A DNA stretch of 8,285 bases, from assembly GCA_046594105.1 (NCBI GenBank), contig JBKJQB010000303.1, forward strand, positions 1 through 8,285, written 5' to 3'. This document shows, in pieces, positions 6,939 through 8,285 of the stretch. The notes under the pieces are model-generated. The model worked only from the letters and a program-made list of their open reading frames with translations. It did no database searches and was not told the DNA's origin. The position numbers and the translations under genes were made by a program. Origin of the DNA: JBDSGC01 sp046594105 (GTDB lineage: Bacteria; Acidobacteriota; Thermoanaerobaculia; Gp7-AA8). The stretch's first letter is position 1, and each line of letters begins with the position of its first letter.

Positions 6939-6955
6939 CGCCGGCCGTGCCGGCG
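6939..6955 (-). terminator. Possible hairpin at the 3' end of ppk2
   Basis: CGCCGGC (6939-6945) pairs exactly with GCCGGCG (6949-6955) around a 3-nt loop, 9 bases past the ppk2 stop. Read on the minus strand, it is followed by GCGTTGGTT, only weakly T-rich. It could be a terminator for ppk2, or another member of the GCCGGC palindrome family seen at 6751-6839. The bases between the two structures (6840-6938) show a small CGCAAA/TTTGCG inverted repeat (6905-6910/6924-6929) and nothing else I recognise. Confidence 0.3.
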
Positions 6956-6964
6956 CCGTGCCCG

Positions 6965-7762
6965 CTACTCGATCACTTCCTTCGACAGATCGATCTCCGG
7001 GTATTTCATGTCCAGGCCTTCGAGCGCGTCCGCCAGGACCGAGCCGATGATGTAGTTGCGATACCACTTCGCGTTGGCGGGCACCACATACCAGGGGGCC
7101 CACTTGGTCGAGGTCTTTTCCAGCGCTGCCTGGTAGGCCTCCTGATACTGCGGCCAGAGCTTCCGCTCGGTCAGGTCGCCATGCTGGAACTTCCAGCGGC
7201 GGGTGGGATCCTCGATGCGCTTTTCCAGGCGTTTCTTCTGCTCGTCGCTGCTGATGTGCAGAAAGAACTTGAGGATGGTCGTGCCGTTCTCGGAAAGCAT
7301 CCGCTCGAACTCGTTGATCTGGGCGTAACGCTTCTGCCATTCCGCCTCCGGGACGAGATTGTGGACGCGCACCACCAACACATCCTCGTAGTGGCTACGA
7401 TTGAAGATGACGATCTCTCCTCGGGCCGGGACCTGCGTGTGCACGCGCCAGAGGTAGTCGTGGTCGAGCTCCACCTCGCTCGGCCGTTTGTAAGAGACCA
7501 CGCGGACTCCCTGCGGGTTCAATCCGCCCATCACGTGCGTGATCGCGCCGTCCTTGCCCGAGGTGTCCATGCCTTGAAGAACGATGAGGAACTTGTGCTG
7601 ATGACCGGCGTAGAGGAGCTCCTGCTGCTGGTTCAGGCGCTCGAGAATCGACACGGACTTTTTGACCGCGGAGTCCTTGCCGCCGCGAATCATTTTGGTC
7701 TCACCGGGATCGAACTCCACGAGATGGACGGGCTTGCCGGGGGCGATTCGATATCGCTTCAT
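6965..7762 (-). CDS. ppk2: Polyphosphate kinase 2, class III type (polyphosphate:nucleotide phosphotransferase)
   Basis: A cytoplasmic P-loop enzyme that transfers phosphate between polyphosphate and nucleotides. Relatives of this class, such as the Meiothermus ruber enzyme, phosphorylate AMP and ADP. The 265-residue product has Walker A GMDTSGKDG (64-72), the Walker B/lid region VIFNRSHYEDVLVVRV (118-133), and family blocks NPQGVRV (82-88), DYLWRVH (102-108), WQKRY..INEFERML (142-156), ILKFFLHIS (163-171) and APWYVVPA (222-229). The NRSHYEDV lid and the N-terminal KRYR..PG..V.L..FDP pattern match class III members I remember. The start is set at the ATG at 7762, because family members begin at this MK.YR sequence; an in-frame TTG at 7780 would add six residues and has no ribosome site. 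It converges on phoR and diverges from the basic-protein gene. Substrate class and reaction direction are inferred from family only. Confidence 0.95.
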   Translation of the reverse strand: MKRYRIAPGKPVHLVEFDPGETKMIRGGKDSAVKKSVSILERLNQQQELLYAGHQHKFLIVLQGMDTSGKDGAITHVMGGLNPQGVRVVSYKRPSEVELDHDYLWRVHTQVPARGEIVIFNRSHYEDVLVVRVHNLVPEAEWQKRYAQINEFERMLSENGTTILKFFLHISSDEQKKRLEKRIEDPTRRWKFQHGDLTERKLWPQYQEAYQAALEKTSTKWAPWYVVPANAKWYRNYIIGSVLADALEGLDMKYPEIDLSKEVIE

Positions 7763-7809
7763 GAGCGGATCATGCTGCAAGTCGATCGCCGGAAGCGAGT
7801 GCTTTGCGG

Positions 7810-7837
7810 TTCGCAGCCATGAGAGCGGTGTTAAAGT
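7810..7837 (+). promoter_or_regulatory. Weak candidate promoter for the basic-protein gene
   Basis: TTCGCA (7810-7815) and TAAAGT (7832-7837) are 16 bases apart, each matching the sigma70 consensus at 4 of 6. They overlap the proposed ppk2 promoter on the other strand, so the two genes could compete for RNA polymerase. The leader would be only about 20 bases and contains the strong ribosome site GAGGAGAA (7851-7858). Confidence 0.25.
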
Positions 7838-7848
7838 ACTGATGTCAA
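7819..7848 (-). promoter_or_regulatory. Candidate sigma70-type promoter for ppk2
   Basis: On the minus strand a perfect TTGACA (plus-strand 7843-7848) is followed after 18 bases by TCTCAT (7819-7824), which matches TATAAT at 4 of 6. Transcription would start near 7811, giving a leader of about 50 bases. The -35 is convincing, the -10 is weak, and use of an E. coli-like sigma factor here is assumed. Confidence 0.4.
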
Positions 7849-7863
7849 TCGAGGAGAATCTGA

Positions 7864-8190
7864 ATGAGCATGAGGACCAGAGCGGTGAAGCGAGAGGTCA
7901 GGAAAGTCATGAAGAGCGTAGGGAAGAAAAGTGTAGAAGTCGCCGATGCCGTCGCCTCCGCCGCCAAGCCGAAGATCAAGGCCATGAAGAAGGCCGCAGC
8001 GCCGAAGATCAAAGCAGCGAAGAAGGCCATCGCCAAGCAGGCCGATAAGAGCTTCCAGCAGGCCAAAAAGGCCACGGGCAAACAGCTCGACAAAGGCCTC
8101 AAGCAGGCGAAGATCGCCGTGAAGAGCATGGCCAAGAAGGGCCTGGCTGCCGGTGCGAAAGGCCTGAAGAAGGCATCGAAAGCCATCTGA
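7864..8190 (+). CDS. Small lysine/alanine-rich histone H1-like protein, function unknown
   Basis: A 108-residue, strongly basic protein with, by my count, 29 Lys, 4 Arg and 25 Ala but only 5 acidic residues. It has no signal peptide or membrane segment. Internal repeats are clear: PKIKAMKKA (36-44) and PKIKAAKKA (47-55) are 11 residues apart, and KQADKSFQQAKKA (58-70) resembles KQLDKGLKQAKIA (73-85) at a 15-residue spacing. Such a sequence should form helices in contact with a polyanion, and it resembles bacterial histone H1-like tails (AlgP, HctB type). Binding to DNA or polyphosphate is inference. It could also be a LEA-like stress protein or a phasin-like granule protein. The start is supported by GAGGAGAA 5 bases before the ATG. 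The gene diverges from ppk2 across 101 bases, so a shared control region is possible. I assign no gene name. Confidence 0.85.
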   Translation: MSMRTRAVKREVRKVMKSVGKKSVEVADAVASAAKPKIKAMKKAAAPKIKAAKKAIAKQADKSFQQAKKATGKQLDKGLKQAKIAVKSMAKKGLAAGAKGLKKASKAI

Positions 8191-8285
8191 GGCCGCGCCA
8201 GTCTGAGCGCAGCGGTCATCGGCAAGCACCGGGATGTTGCTCAACCACGATCACAACGATGCGGCCGAACGACTGCCTTTCGTAG
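8191..8285. other. Noncoding 3' flank at the window edge
   Basis: The 95 bases after the basic-protein gene contain no T-run or strong hairpin; only a 4-bp CCGC/GCGG pairing (8193-8196/8212-8215) is seen. A frame starting with ATG at 8234 stays open to the window edge (17 codons), but it has no proper ribosome site and is too short to judge. Confidence 0.3.

Noticed and set aside
7763..7780. TTG start for ppk2 adding six residues
   Set aside because: No ribosome site precedes it, and family members begin at the MK.YR sequence encoded from 7762.
6893..7822. 309-codon plus-strand open frame over ppk2
   Set aside because: It is the complement of a gene with clear PPK2 motifs, and its leucine/valine/histidine-rich product is typical of an antisense frame.
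7831..7848. TTGACA and TTAACA on the minus strand upstream of ppk2 as a Pho box
   Set aside because: The two motifs are 14 bp apart rather than 11, so TTGACA is better read as a -35 element. Phosphate control of ppk2 is not supported by this sequence alone.
8234..8285. Start of a further plus-strand gene at the window edge
   Set aside because: Only 17 codons are visible, GGG touches the ATG with no proper spacing, and the sequence is not recognised.

Overview
This is a GC-rich bacterial window holding a nearly complete phosphate-starvation locus. The plus strand carries the end of one phosphate-binding protein gene (pstS) and then a second, complete pstS. These are followed by pstC, pstA, pstB, phoU, phoB and phoR, in one direction from 337 to 6744. 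After a short spacer rich in GCCGGC palindromes lies a minus-strand class III-type polyphosphate kinase 2 gene (ppk2). Divergent from it is a small plus-strand gene for a very lysine- and alanine-rich, histone H1-like protein. No RNA gene, CRISPR array, transposase or prophage gene was seen. The window cuts the first pstS at its left end; nothing firm follows the last gene.

How the parts work together: PstS captures phosphate outside the cytoplasmic membrane. PstC and PstA form the membrane channel, and PstB supplies ATP hydrolysis. PhoU links transporter state to the PhoR kinase, and PhoR phosphorylates PhoB, which activates Pho genes. The genes are tightly packed: pstS/pstC overlap by 1 base, and pstC/pstA, phoU/phoB and phoB/phoR by 4 bases each. 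This supports one operon with coupled translation. A pair of 11-bp-spaced TTCACA/TTTACA motifs before the second pstS (253-270) is a candidate Pho box, which would make the operon autoregulated. PPK2 uses polyphosphate to phosphorylate nucleotides (or the reverse), so it fits the phosphate theme.

Organism: the GC-rich coding sequence, the lipoprotein-type PstS and an interspersed-looking palindrome containing GCCGGCATCC suggest a free-living environmental bacterium. Acidobacteriota, Verrucomicrobiota or a deltaproteobacterial-type lineage are possible, but this is a weak inference from general familiarity; no taxonomic marker gene is present.

Most of the window is a textbook Pho/Pst locus. 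The least explained parts are the H1-like basic protein beside ppk2, the palindromic element at 6751-6839, the tandem pstS arrangement with its candidate internal Pho promoter, and a PhoR with only one visible membrane segment.
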